A stretch of DNA of 58,716 nt from Oscillospiraceae bacterium (lineage in GTDB: Bacteria; Bacillota; Clostridia; Oscillospirales; Ruminococcaceae). Shown here one piece after another: positions 1-8,236 of the stretch; within the stretch, counting starts at the first letter, position 1, and every line of letters begins with the position of its first letter. Both the position numbers and the translations under genes were made by a program. The DNA lies in NCBI GenBank assembly GCA_017848115.1, contig JAGAKZ010000036.1, positions 1 to 58,716 on the forward strand, in the 5' to 3' direction. Below the pieces are notes generated by a model. That model did no database searches and was not told where the DNA came from. It saw nothing but the letters and a program-made list of their open reading frames with translations.

Positions 1-3000
1 GAATTTGCAGACAGATTTGCAAATTACACCGGAAAAGTAGATGTATATCATCAGTATGCAGAGGGTAAAGAACCACTTGCAGTAGGTACAGTAGAAAGAG
101 TATTTGAAAATGGAACTATCAGGTATGCAGACGGAAAGTTTGTACCGGTGGGTAATTTCCATACAGATATTCAGAATGCTGAACTTGAGGTAAATACCGG
201 AGCAAGTGAAGAGTGTGTACTCAAATACTATAATGAAACAATCGGCGAAGGTTATTACTTTACAAATGCTGATAACAGTGGTGATACAAAGAAATATACT
301 GCAGAAGAAGTAAGCGAACTTGCAAAGAGCGGACCTGTAAACTTCAAAGCATACTATGCAGTAGCTGAAGAAACTTATGAACTTGGAGTAGTACACTCAG
401 AAGTAAAAGCAAGTGTAGCATATGATAATACAACTGATAAATACACAGTAACAGCAACAGTTACATTGAAATCACCTGATAACAGCATTGATATAACCGA
501 AGAAGTCGGAGTATATGATGCAAGCACAGGAAAAGGCTACTACTTTGAATTTACAGACGATAAAGGAACAAAGTCAACTCAGGAACAGCTTAATAACAGA
601 TTTGAAGGCTTCACAGGCAAGGCAGAAATCTACTACCAGTGTGAAGACGGAAAGACTGTTGTTAAAGCCGGAGAAGTTGAAAGAATACTCGAAAGTACAG
701 AACTTACATATGAAAATGAAGTATTTGTACCAAAGGGAACATTCCATACAGAAGTAAGAAGCCTTGATGGAAGTCAGTCACTTGAAACTATTTACACAAG
801 CACAAGTGAAAATGATGTACTTTCTTACTACAACGAAGCACTTGACGAAGGTTACTACTTTGAAGATGCAAGTGGTAATAAGTATACAGCTGAAAACGCA
901 ACAGCACTTATCAAGAGTGAACCATCAAGCTTTGAAGTACATTACAAAGATGGCGAAAATATCGCAGATATAGGAAATGTAGGATCCTCAATCTCTTCAG
1001 CAATAGTAAGAGAAAACAATACATATCCTGTAACATCAACAATCACAGTAAACTACGGAGAAAACAGCTTTACTGTAGATAACACGCCTGTATACTATGA
1101 CGGAACATCTAAGAATTACTACTATTACAAGTGGTCAGATACAAATGATGGAATTATCCCTATAGAAGAATTTGCAGACAGATTTGCAAATTATACCGGA
1201 AAAGTAGATGTATATCATCAGTATGCAGAAGGCAAAGAACCGCTTGTAGTAGGTACAGTAGAAAGAATATTTGAAGGTGGAACTATCAAGTATGCAGACG
1301 GACAGTTTGTACCAATGGGTAATTTCCATACAGATATTCAGAATGATGAACTTGAGGTAAATACCGGAGCAAGTGAAGAGTGTGTACTCAAATATTACAA
1401 CGAAACAATCGGTGAAGGTTATTACTTTACAAAAGCTGATAACAGTGGTGATACAAAGAAATATACTGCAGAAGAAGTAAGCGAACTTGCAAAGAGTGGT
1501 CCTGTAAGCTTCAACGCATACTATGCAGTAGCAGGAAAAGATCAACCGGTTTCTATCGGTGCTGTAGTTTCAACAGTAAAAGCAAGCGTAGCATATGATG
1601 CTAAAACTGATGATTACACAGTAACAGCAACAATCACAATAAATGCTCCCGGCGTAACAGATGTAGTATCCAGGGAAGTTGAAGAATACAATGAAGCAAC
1701 CCAAGAAGGCTACTACTTCGAATTTACAGATAATAAGGGTACAAAGTCAACTAAAGAACAGCTTAATGAAAGATTTGAAGGCTTCACAGGCAAGGCAGAA
1801 ATCTATTATCAGTACGAATCCGGAAAATCACCGATTAAAGCCGGAGAAGTTGAAAGAATACTCGACAGTACAGAACTTGCATATGAAAATGACTTGTTCG
1901 TACCAAAGGGAACATTCCATACAGAAGTCAGAAGCCTTGATGAAAATCAGACACTTAAAACAATCTACACGAGTGCAAGTGAAAATAAAGCATTGTCTTA
2001 CTATGACGCAACTATCAACAAAGGTTACTACTTTACAGCTACAGCAGGTAGTATGTATAATTCTAAAGACGCGACAGGAATTATCAAGAGTGGACCTGCA
2101 AGCTTTGTAGTATGGTACAGAGAAGGCAATACAGACAGTAAAGTAGGAGATGTAGTATCAGTTATTTCTTCTGAAATAGTAAGAGGCAATAACAATACAT
2201 ATCCTGTAAATTCAAATGTCACAATAAATTACAGTGACAGAAACGGTAAACGTGAACTTGCTATAACAAGCAAGCCAGAATACTATAACGAATCCAGCAA
2301 GAAGGGCTATTATTACGAATGGACCAATGCAACAGGCAACAAGATCACACAGCAATCTCTTGCAGAAAGATTTGCAAAGTATACAGGAAAGGTAAATGTA
2401 TACCACAAGCATACAGAAGATCAGGAAGCACTTGCAGTAGGTACAGTAGAAAGAATCTTTACAGGCGGAATTCTTGAATATATAGATGGTCAGTTTGTAC
2501 CAAAAGGTAATTTCCATACAGATATTATTAATTTCAACGGAAAGACCGATATAGGAACAAATGAAACATCTGTACTCGAATACTTCAATGAAACTCTTGG
2601 TGAAGGATATTATTTCACAAACCTTGACGGAAATGATACGAAGAAGTACACAGCAAGAGAAGTAAGCGAACTTGCAAAGAACGTATCAGTAAACTTCAAG
2701 GCATACTATGAAGTAAACGGAAAGACAGTTGAACTCGGTGAAGTAAACTCAGCAATCAGAGCAACTGTTGTAAGAGGATCTTCCAAACATGAATATCCTG
2801 TTGTTTCTCAGATAATAGCTGAATGTATAAGCAACGGCAAGTCCGAAAAATACACATATGATCAGGCAATTAACTATTATAACGAATCAACAAAGACAGG
2901 ATACTATTATGAAATTTCATCACAACCGGGTAAGAGAATTTCACCTGATGAGATCAAAACAAAATTTGCATCATATACCGGAAAGATCGATGTGTACTAT

Positions 3001-5796
3001 CAGTACGAGGCTACAAAATCACCTGTCAAGGTAGGTGTTGTAGAGCAAGTACTTGCTGATACGGATATTGTACATGAAAATGGACAGTATGTACCAAAGG
3101 GAACATTCCGTGATGATATCAGCAATTATGATGAAAGCGGAGTACTTACAGTAACTGACAGAGGAACAAGTGAAACAAGAAATCTTGTATATTACAATTC
3201 CGAAATTGGTGAAGGTTATTACTTTGTAAATAACGAAGACGCTTCACAGAACAAATATACATATGAACAGATATGTGAATCAGTCAATAATGGTATCAGT
3301 GACTATGAACTTTACTATGTACAGTCAGGAACAAGCAGAAAAATCGGTGCTGTAAATTCAGAAATGAAGACAGGAATAAAAGCTGTTTCAAACGGAAACA
3401 ACAATTATAATTATTCTGTAACCGCAAATACAGTTGTAAGTTACGGAAAAACCGGAACAGAAAACAGACATTCCTGGGAAAATGCTATTTCTGAATATAG
3501 TCGAATTTCAGACACAGGTTACTATTTTGAAGATGCAAATGATAGAGGATACCGACTCCCTCAGAATGAAATCAATGATAAGCTCAATAATGGTGCAGTT
3601 ACAATTAATGCTTATTATAAATACAACTCTGAAGCCGAACCGATTTATTGTGGTTCATTAAACTGTGTTCTCGGTGAAATGACAGCTATCTTTAATAATG
3701 GTAACTCTAAAACAACAGACGTATTTCATCCAAATAGCCATATTGTTACAACAGCAGATTATTCTGTAAGTATTGATGATGTTAATTATGGAAATACATC
3801 GTTGTATGATTACAGCAAGAACATAAGACATAACAGCATGTGTGATTACGGAGAAAACGGATACTTCTTATCAGCAAACTCCGGAGACTTTTCTGATGAT
3901 TATGATTGGTTATGTGATGTTCAGGATAATGGTTACACAGGCGATATGTATGTAAATTATAACGATAACGGTAACCAGAGAACAGTGAAATTGTATGTAG
4001 ACATTGTTGTTGAAGAAGAGTTGTCTGATGATGATATTAAGAATAGTAAAATGACAGACTTTGTATATCTTAAGAATGATGATGATACTGTATATATTTA
4101 TGGTTATGTTGGAAATGATACAGATATTGTTATTCCAAGTCAGGTAAAAGGTTACTGGGAAAAGGCAGATGGTTGGTTTGATAATGGATTGCTTGCTGAG
4201 ATTGGTGGAGAACTGTACAAGTATAATAAAACGTCTATAGGCGATGGTGTATGGTTTAAACCTAAGACTTATGAAGTAGTTGGAGTTGGTAATCCGAAGG
4301 CTCAGTCACAATCTGATAATATAAAGTTTGGAAACAAGCTTTGGAAACCTGTACTTTCATCAAAACAAGAGACTATTCGTGGATGCACACCTGGCAACAT
4401 TAAAAGCATTACTTTCAGTAGAGGTATAGAACATATTTATGATTATGCTTTTGCAGGAATAGATAATATCAACGCTGAAATAAATCTCAGTAAAGGTATT
4501 ACTACTATAGGAAAAGAGGCATTCAGAGGCGGTAGAAAATTTAAAGGAAATCTTACTATACCTGAAACAGTAACAAGTATAGGTGCAGACGCATTTGACA
4601 GTTTTGCCGAAGGCGCTTCTGAAAAGGGTACGTTAAGAATTTATGGTTGTAGTGGAACTGAAACTATTACTGAACCTGATGGAACTTCTAAAACTATAAA
4701 TGTAATAGGTCCTGGACTTTTCGATATTGCCGGATTTAAGAATGTAATTATAGGCAAAAATGTAGAAAAGATATCAGACTATGCATTTGGAAGCAACAAT
4801 CATAATCTATTTGGTTCTCTCAGAATAGAAAGTCCTGTTAAGTACATAGGAAACTATGCATTCCAGAATTGCGTAAACATGGAAGGTCAGCTTATTATTT
4901 CGGATACTGTCAGAACCATAGGTGATGGTGCATTCTATAACTGCGAGAGCTTCAAGAGTATGCACTTACCGGTAGGTGTAGAGTATATAGGAAACAGCGC
5001 ATTTGATAATTGTAACGATCTCCAAGGTGACCTTGTTATTCCTGAAACTGTTACATATCTTGGAACAAATGCTTTCAGAAATTACAGTGATAACCGTGAT
5101 GTCAATACTGTCGGCGATCTCATAATAAGAGGCGGAACGAAGGATGAAAACGGAAATATTACAATAAACAAGGGTGTATTTACACAGACAAGATTTATGA
5201 ATGTTACTGTAGGCGGTAATGTAACACATATCGGCGAAGGTGCATTCGAAAACAGTGATCATTACTTTGGCGATGTGATTATCGAAGATTCAGTAAAATC
5301 TATAGGAGCTCGTGCTTTCCAGAGATGTAGTATGATGAACAGTCTCATAATTCCTGAATCTGTTACTTATATAGGTCAGGGTGCTTTTGAAGGCTTTGCA
5401 TCTAACAACAATCCACCTAGAGGAAGCCTCCAGATATACGGCGGTAACCGAGAAGGTGAAGACATCGTAATAAACAGTGGTGTATTCAATCAGTCAAGAT
5501 TCAAAGATGTGATCATAGGCGGAAAGGTAACAAAGATAGCTGATAACGCATTCTCACAGATATATGAAAACTTTATCGGCAGTCTTACTATAAAGTCCCC
5601 TGTAAATTACATCGGAAACAGTGCATTCAGAGATTGCAGAGGATTCTACGGAAAACTTACAATACCTGAAAGCGTGAAGACCATAGGTTCATCTGCATTT
5701 GCAGGCTGTAACAATTTCAGCGAATTTGAACTGAACTATGGCGCAGATACATCAATAGGTCAGGATGCATTCCAGAATTTAAGAATTCCAAATTAA
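1..5796 (+). CDS. Giant repeat surface protein with BspA-type leucine-rich repeats (5' end outside window)
   Basis: The reading frame is open to base 1, so the true start and any signal peptide lie upstream; the GTG at 148 is internal. About 1,931 residues are visible. Bases 1-3690 encode alternating half-units with a YYNE..GEGYYF or YY..S.KxGYYYEW core, and each pair ends in a VPKGNFHTDI-like seam. Seams begin near 151, 736, 1318, 1909, 2506 and 3100, a period of 582-597 bases. A unique stretch follows (about 3690-4380), then leucine-rich repeats of the BspA/LRR_5 type (signatures such as IPETVTSIGADAF and IGNSAFRDC) to the stop. There is no dockerin or LPxTG motif in the visible part. BspA-like repeats are known from surface adhesins, so an adhesion or scaffold role is inferred. 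A strong terminator follows 59 bases after the stop. Confidence 0.85.
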   Translation, partial: EFADRFANYTGKVDVYHQYAEGKEPLAVGTVERVFENGTIRYADGKFVPVGNFHTDIQNAELEVNTGASEECVLKYYNETIGEGYYFTNADNSGDTKKYTAEEVSELAKSGPVNFKAYYAVAEETYELGVVHSEVKASVAYDNTTDKYTVTATVTLKSPDNSIDITEEVGVYDASTGKGYYFEFTDDKGTKSTQEQLNNRFEGFTGKAEIYYQCEDGKTVVKAGEVERILESTELTYENEVFVPKGTFHTEVRSLDGSQSLETIYTSTSENDVLSYYNEALDEGYYFEDASGNKYTAENATALIKSEPSSFEVHYKDGENIADIGNVGSSISSAIVRENNTYPVTSTITVNYGENSFTVDNTPVYYDGTSKNYYYYKWSDTNDGIIPIEEFADRFANYTGKVDVYHQYAEGKEPLVVGTVERIFEGGTIKYADGQFVPMGNFHTDIQNDELEVNTGASEECVLKYYNETIGEGYYFTKADNSGDTKKYTAEEVSELAKSGPVSFNAYYAVAGKDQPVSIGAVVSTVKASVAYDAKTDDYTVTATITINAPGVTDVVSREVEEYNEATQEGYYFEFTDNKGTKSTKEQLNERFEGFTGKAEIYYQYESGKSPIKAGEVERILDSTELAYENDLFVPKGTFHTEVRSLDENQTLKTIYTSASENKALSYYDATINKGYYFTATAGSMYNSKDATGIIKSGPASFVVWYREGNTDSKVGDVVSVISSEIVRGNNNTYPVNSNVTINYSDRNGKRELAITSKPEYYNESSKKGYYYEWTNATGNKITQQSLAERFAKYTGKVNVYHKHTEDQEALAVGTVERIFTGGILEYIDGQFVPKGNFHTDIINFNGKTDIGTNETSVLEYFNETLGEGYYFTNLDGNDTKKYTAREVSELAKNVSVNFKAYYEVNGKTVELGEVNSAIRATVVRGSSKHEYPVVSQIIAECISNGKSEKYTYDQAINYYNESTKTGYYYEISSQPGKRISPDEIKTKFASYTGKIDVYYQYEATKSPVKVGVVEQVLADTDIVHENGQYVPKGTFRDDISNYDESGVLTVTDRGTSETRNLVYYNSEIGEGYYFVNNEDASQNKYTYEQICESVNNGISDYELYYVQSGTSRKIGAVNSEMKTGIKAVSNGNNNYNYSVTANTVVSYGKTGTENRHSWENAISEYSRISDTGYYFEDANDRGYRLPQNEINDKLNNGAVTINAYYKYNSEAEPIYCGSLNCVLGEMTAIFNNGNSKTTDVFHPNSHIVTTADYSVSIDDVNYGNTSLYDYSKNIRHNSMCDYGENGYFLSANSGDFSDDYDWLCDVQDNGYTGDMYVNYNDNGNQRTVKLYVDIVVEEELSDDDIKNSKMTDFVYLKNDDDTVYIYGYVGNDTDIVIPSQVKGYWEKADGWFDNGLLAEIGGELYKYNKTSIGDGVWFKPKTYEVVGVGNPKAQSQSDNIKFGNKLWKPVLSSKQETIRGCTPGNIKSITFSRGIEHIYDYAFAGIDNINAEINLSKGITTIGKEAFRGGRKFKGNLTIPETVTSIGADAFDSFAEGASEKGTLRIYGCSGTETITEPDGTSKTINVIGPGLFDIAGFKNVIIGKNVEKISDYAFGSNNHNLFGSLRIESPVKYIGNYAFQNCVNMEGQLIISDTVRTIGDGAFYNCESFKSMHLPVGVEYIGNSAFDNCNDLQGDLVIPETVTYLGTNAFRNYSDNRDVNTVGDLIIRGGTKDENGNITINKGVFTQTRFMNVTVGGNVTHIGEGAFENSDHYFGDVIIEDSVKSIGARAFQRCSMMNSLIIPESVTYIGQGAFEGFASNNNPPRGSLQIYGGNREGEDIVINSGVFNQSRFKDVIIGGKVTKIADNAFSQIYENFIGSLTIKSPVNYIGNSAFRDCRGFYGKLTIPESVKTIGSSAFAGCNNFSEFELNYGADTSIGQDAFQNLRIPN
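151..3690 (+). repeat. In-gene tandem repeats, about 585-base period with a 1.17-kb higher-order period
   Basis: Six visible seams with the sense GNFHTD / GTFHTE recur at 151, 736, 1318, 1909, 2506 and 3100. The seams alternate in type, so the best match of a unit is two units away (151 against 1318, 736 against 1909). Bases 148-350 and 1315-1517 are almost identical, which points to recent amplification or gene conversion of a two-unit block. The later units (2506 onward) have diverged more. Confidence 0.85.
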
Positions 5797-5821
5797 TTTT
5801 CAAAATGTATCCGCTTTGCAA

Positions 5822-5850
5822 TTGCAATTGACCAAAAACCATGATATAAT
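5822..5850 (+). promoter_or_regulatory. Sigma-A promoter for the S4-domain gene
   Basis: TTGCAA at 5822 and TATAAT at 5845 are separated by 17 bases, and a TG one base before the -10 box adds an extended element. The predicted start site, near 5857, falls inside the left arm of the terminator hairpin at 5855-5890. Confidence 0.6.
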
Positions 5851-5854
5851 AATT

Positions 5855-5892
5855 AAAAGATACCGTAAACCAAAATTTACGGTATCTTTTTT
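5855..5892 (+). terminator. Rho-independent terminator after the surface protein gene
   Basis: A perfect 15-base stem (5855-5869 with 5876-5890) encloses a six-base loop and ends in a T run at 5887-5892. Confidence 0.9.
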
Positions 5893-5923
5893 GGGTAAAA
5901 AAATAAAAAATAAAGGTGAATAT

Positions 5924-6679
5924 ATGAAAGACGAACTTATAAAAAGAAGAATAGAAGATCTTTGTGATAAGTCCTTTAAGAATAATCAGTATACATTTAC
6001 ACCATTTCTTAACGAAGCGGAACTTTCGGAATTTTATGATACAAAGGAATCTTCAATGACAGCGTATTATACGATATACGGAGGAAGAGAAGATGCCGAC
6101 AGAGTAATGATACGCTTTGGAAATGCTGATGAATTCGGGTATGAAGAAGATTTTCCGATAAAGTGCATAAAGATAGAACCTCTTATGAAAAAATTTGCTG
6201 AAAATCTTACACACAGAGATTTTCTCGGAGCTGTCATGAATCTCGGAATAAAACGAGGAGAAACAGGTGATATCCTTGTTGATGATAAAATGGCATATAT
6301 GTTTTGCACTGAGCAAATGGCGGATTATCTCTGCAGAGAGCTTACGAAGATAAAACATACGGTTGTAAAATGTAGTATAGCAAGTGAAATACCTGAAAAT
6401 TTCTGTCTGAAGACACAGGAGGGCGAAGTACAGGTTTCTTCTGAACGTATAGATGGTGTTATTTCAAAGATTTTTCATATTTCAAGAGGAAACTGCGTTG
6501 AACTTTTTCGTACAAAAAAAGTTTTTGTAAACGGAAAATGTACGGAAAACAATAGCTATATGCTAAAGGAAAATGATAAAGTATCCGCAAGAGGCTTTGG
6601 AAAGTTCAGATTTTTAGGTATAGGAAATCTCACACGCAAAGGAAACAAAATCGTAAAATACGAAAAATATGTGGGGTAG
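5924..6679 (+). CDS. ylmH: YlmH-like RNA-binding S4 domain protein
   Basis: This 251-residue protein matches the YlmH family: a globular N-terminal half, then a C-terminal S4 RNA-binding domain (about residues 175-245, with FRTKKVFVNGKCTENN and a KENDKVSARGFGKF segment). YlmH proteins bind ribosomes or RNA and in Bacillus are linked to ribosome rescue; here only the domain is visible. I chose the ATG at 5924, which follows AAAGGTGA; a longer frame from 5816 would run through the terminator hairpin and is unlikely. In many Bacillota ylmH sits in the division (dcw/ylm) cluster, but here it stands with a GIY-YIG gene 12 bases downstream. Confidence 0.8.
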   Translation: MKDELIKRRIEDLCDKSFKNNQYTFTPFLNEAELSEFYDTKESSMTAYYTIYGGREDADRVMIRFGNADEFGYEEDFPIKCIKIEPLMKKFAENLTHRDFLGAVMNLGIKRGETGDILVDDKMAYMFCTEQMADYLCRELTKIKHTVVKCSIASEIPENFCLKTQEGEVQVSSERIDGVISKIFHISRGNCVELFRTKKVFVNGKCTENNSYMLKENDKVSARGFGKFRFLGIGNLTRKGNKIVKYEKYVG

Positions 6680-6691
6680 TACCGTAAAACT

Positions 6692-7033
6692 ATGTATATT
6701 TATATATTACGATGTGAGGACAGATCACTTTATACAGGTATCACAACAAATCTTGTACGGCGAATAAGACAGCATACCGGAAAAATAAAAGGCGGAGCAA
6801 AATATACTGTAAGTCACAAGGTAATATTTATCGAAGCTGTATGGTTTACTGATGACAAACAAACAGCAAGAAAACTTGAATACCGTATAAAAAAACTTTC
6901 AAAAGCATCAAAAGAGAGGCTGATATCTTCTCCGCTTTTAATATACGAGATGATTTCAGATATTTCAGAAAATCCAAAAGAACTTATAAAGCCTTTTTAC
7001 GAATATGAAAAAAATGTTGACAATATACAGTGA
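6692..7033 (+). CDS. GIY-YIG nuclease-fold protein (UPF0213/YhbQ type)
   Basis: This 113-residue protein opens with the GIY-YIG signature (MYIYILRCEDRSLYTGIT), followed by the conserved Arg (NLVRRIRQH) and a Glu in KLEYRIKKL, the usual metal-binding acid. The length fits the small single-domain YhbQ/UPF0213 group. Cellular substrates are not settled for this group; structure-specific DNA cleavage is the fold's usual activity. It follows the S4 gene by 12 bases and probably shares its transcript. The ribosome binding site is weak (GGGG region in the preceding stop). Confidence 0.8.
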   Translation: MYIYILRCEDRSLYTGITTNLVRRIRQHTGKIKGGAKYTVSHKVIFIEAVWFTDDKQTARKLEYRIKKLSKASKERLISSPLLIYEMISDISENPKELIKPFYEYEKNVDNIQ

Positions 7034-7086
7034 GATGGTGTATCATTAAATAAGTTTGAAAATACAGAAGATAATGGTGAATTATT

Positions 7087-7968
7087 ATGAAAAGCAGAAT
7101 AACAAATAAAAATAAGCAATCATTGCCACAACAGTATGAGCAGGAGAGCGAAGTGTTTGCTATGTGGCTTCTTTTTGAAGAGAAACCTAAAAGACCTGAC
7201 GCTGAAGTTTTACATAAAGCTCTTGTTGATAAGTTCGGAGATACCGAAATTATTTCTTCGGGAAATGAGCTTTCAAGCTTTGGTATAAAAAAATATACTG
7301 TTTCTTCCGAAGACGGCAGGATACCTGCACAGATCATTATGGGAAATGTTACTTCTTTTGAACAGAATTTTATTTCTGAAAAGGAAAGAACACAGCTTCG
7401 TGACGTTGAAAATCCTGAAGAATTTTTACGCAGATGTCATTATAAGATGGTCATTTCCGATATGATGTCAGGGCTTGATTTTAAGAGCAGAACATCACTT
7501 CTCATGGACTGGCTTGAAACAGTTGTTGCTCTTATGCCAAAGTGCATAGGTGTATGGATACCGACAGGCGGAAAGCTTATATCGGCTGATTTTATCAGAA
7601 ACAAACAGATAGATGACGAAGACAGATTTGTATGCTATTGTGTAAATGCAAGATTTTTTAATGTAGTAGCAGGAAAAGAAATGCTTGTTGACACTCATGG
7701 TATGTGTGCTCTCGGAAAACCTGATGTGCAGTGCCATTTTCACACACTTTCTCCGGATAATATAGTAAATTATCTTTATAATATAGCGTCGTTTATATGC
7801 CAGAGCGATGAAAAAATAAAGGATAACGACACTATAGACGGATTTGACGGTGATGAGATATCCGAAGAAGTCCGTTGGGTGTGCAGATATGAAGATTCAA
7901 TGGCACAGCCTATGAGACCTGTAATTGATATAAATCCCGGAAAATATTCAGCCGGAAACAGAGAATAG
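7087..7968 (+). CDS. DUF4261 domain protein, function unknown
   Basis: This 293-residue soluble protein has no signal peptide or membrane segment. The C-terminal third (about 215-285: VNYLYNIASFI, a KDNDTIDGFDG segment and a WVCRYEDS motif) resembles DUF4261. The central part has HKALVDKFGDTE-like and MDWLETVVALMPKCIGVW segments that fit the same family's N-terminal portion. No catalytic motif is evident. It lies 53 bases after the GIY-YIG gene and 15 bases before a DUF4250 gene, so the three may be co-transcribed. Confidence 0.65.
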   Translation: MKSRITNKNKQSLPQQYEQESEVFAMWLLFEEKPKRPDAEVLHKALVDKFGDTEIISSGNELSSFGIKKYTVSSEDGRIPAQIIMGNVTSFEQNFISEKERTQLRDVENPEEFLRRCHYKMVISDMMSGLDFKSRTSLLMDWLETVVALMPKCIGVWIPTGGKLISADFIRNKQIDDEDRFVCYCVNARFFNVVAGKEMLVDTHGMCALGKPDVQCHFHTLSPDNIVNYLYNIASFICQSDEKIKDNDTIDGFDGDEISEEVRWVCRYEDSMAQPMRPVIDINPGKYSAGNRE

Positions 7969-7983
7969 AGAGGAATAGTTTTT

Positions 7984-8157
7984 ATGTTGCCAAATGATCC
8001 TATGATGCTTTTAAGTGTAGTAAATATGAAACTCAGAGATTTTTACAAATCCCTTGGTGAACTTTGTGACGATATGGACGTTTCTGAAAGCGAAATAGTT
8101 GACAAGCTTTCAAAAATAGGATATGAGTATAACGCTTCACTTAACAGATTTCAGTAA
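7984..8157 (+). CDS. DUF4250 small protein
   Basis: This 57-residue gene starts at an ATG preceded by AGAGAGGAA. The peptide begins MLPNDPMMLLSVVNMKLRDF and continues with SLGELCDDMDVSE and a GYEYNASLNRFQ end, which is the DUF4250 pattern common in Clostridia. Function is unknown. It is the last gene before a hairpin terminator shared with the convergent assembly-line gene. Confidence 0.85.
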   Translation: MLPNDPMMLLSVVNMKLRDFYKSLGELCDDMDVSESEIVDKLSKIGYEYNASLNRFQ

Positions 8158-8173
8158 TCATTAAAATCAGCAA

Positions 8174-8216
8174 AAACACCGGAAATGCTTTTAGTACTGT
8201 GGCATTTCCGGTGTTT
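8174..8216. terminator. Bidirectional terminator between convergent genes
   Basis: A 15-base stem (8174-8188 with 8202-8216) has a 13-base loop. On the minus strand it is followed by five T; on the plus strand the arm itself ends in TTT. It lies between the DUF4250 stop and the stop of the minus-strand A-PCP-C gene. Confidence 0.75.
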
Positions 8217-8236
8217 ATTATTTGTGTTTTGATTTT

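Noticed and set aside
5816-5923. Longer N-terminus for the S4-domain protein
   Set aside because: It would translate through the terminator hairpin and lacks a ribosome site; the ATG at 5924 has AAAGGTGA.
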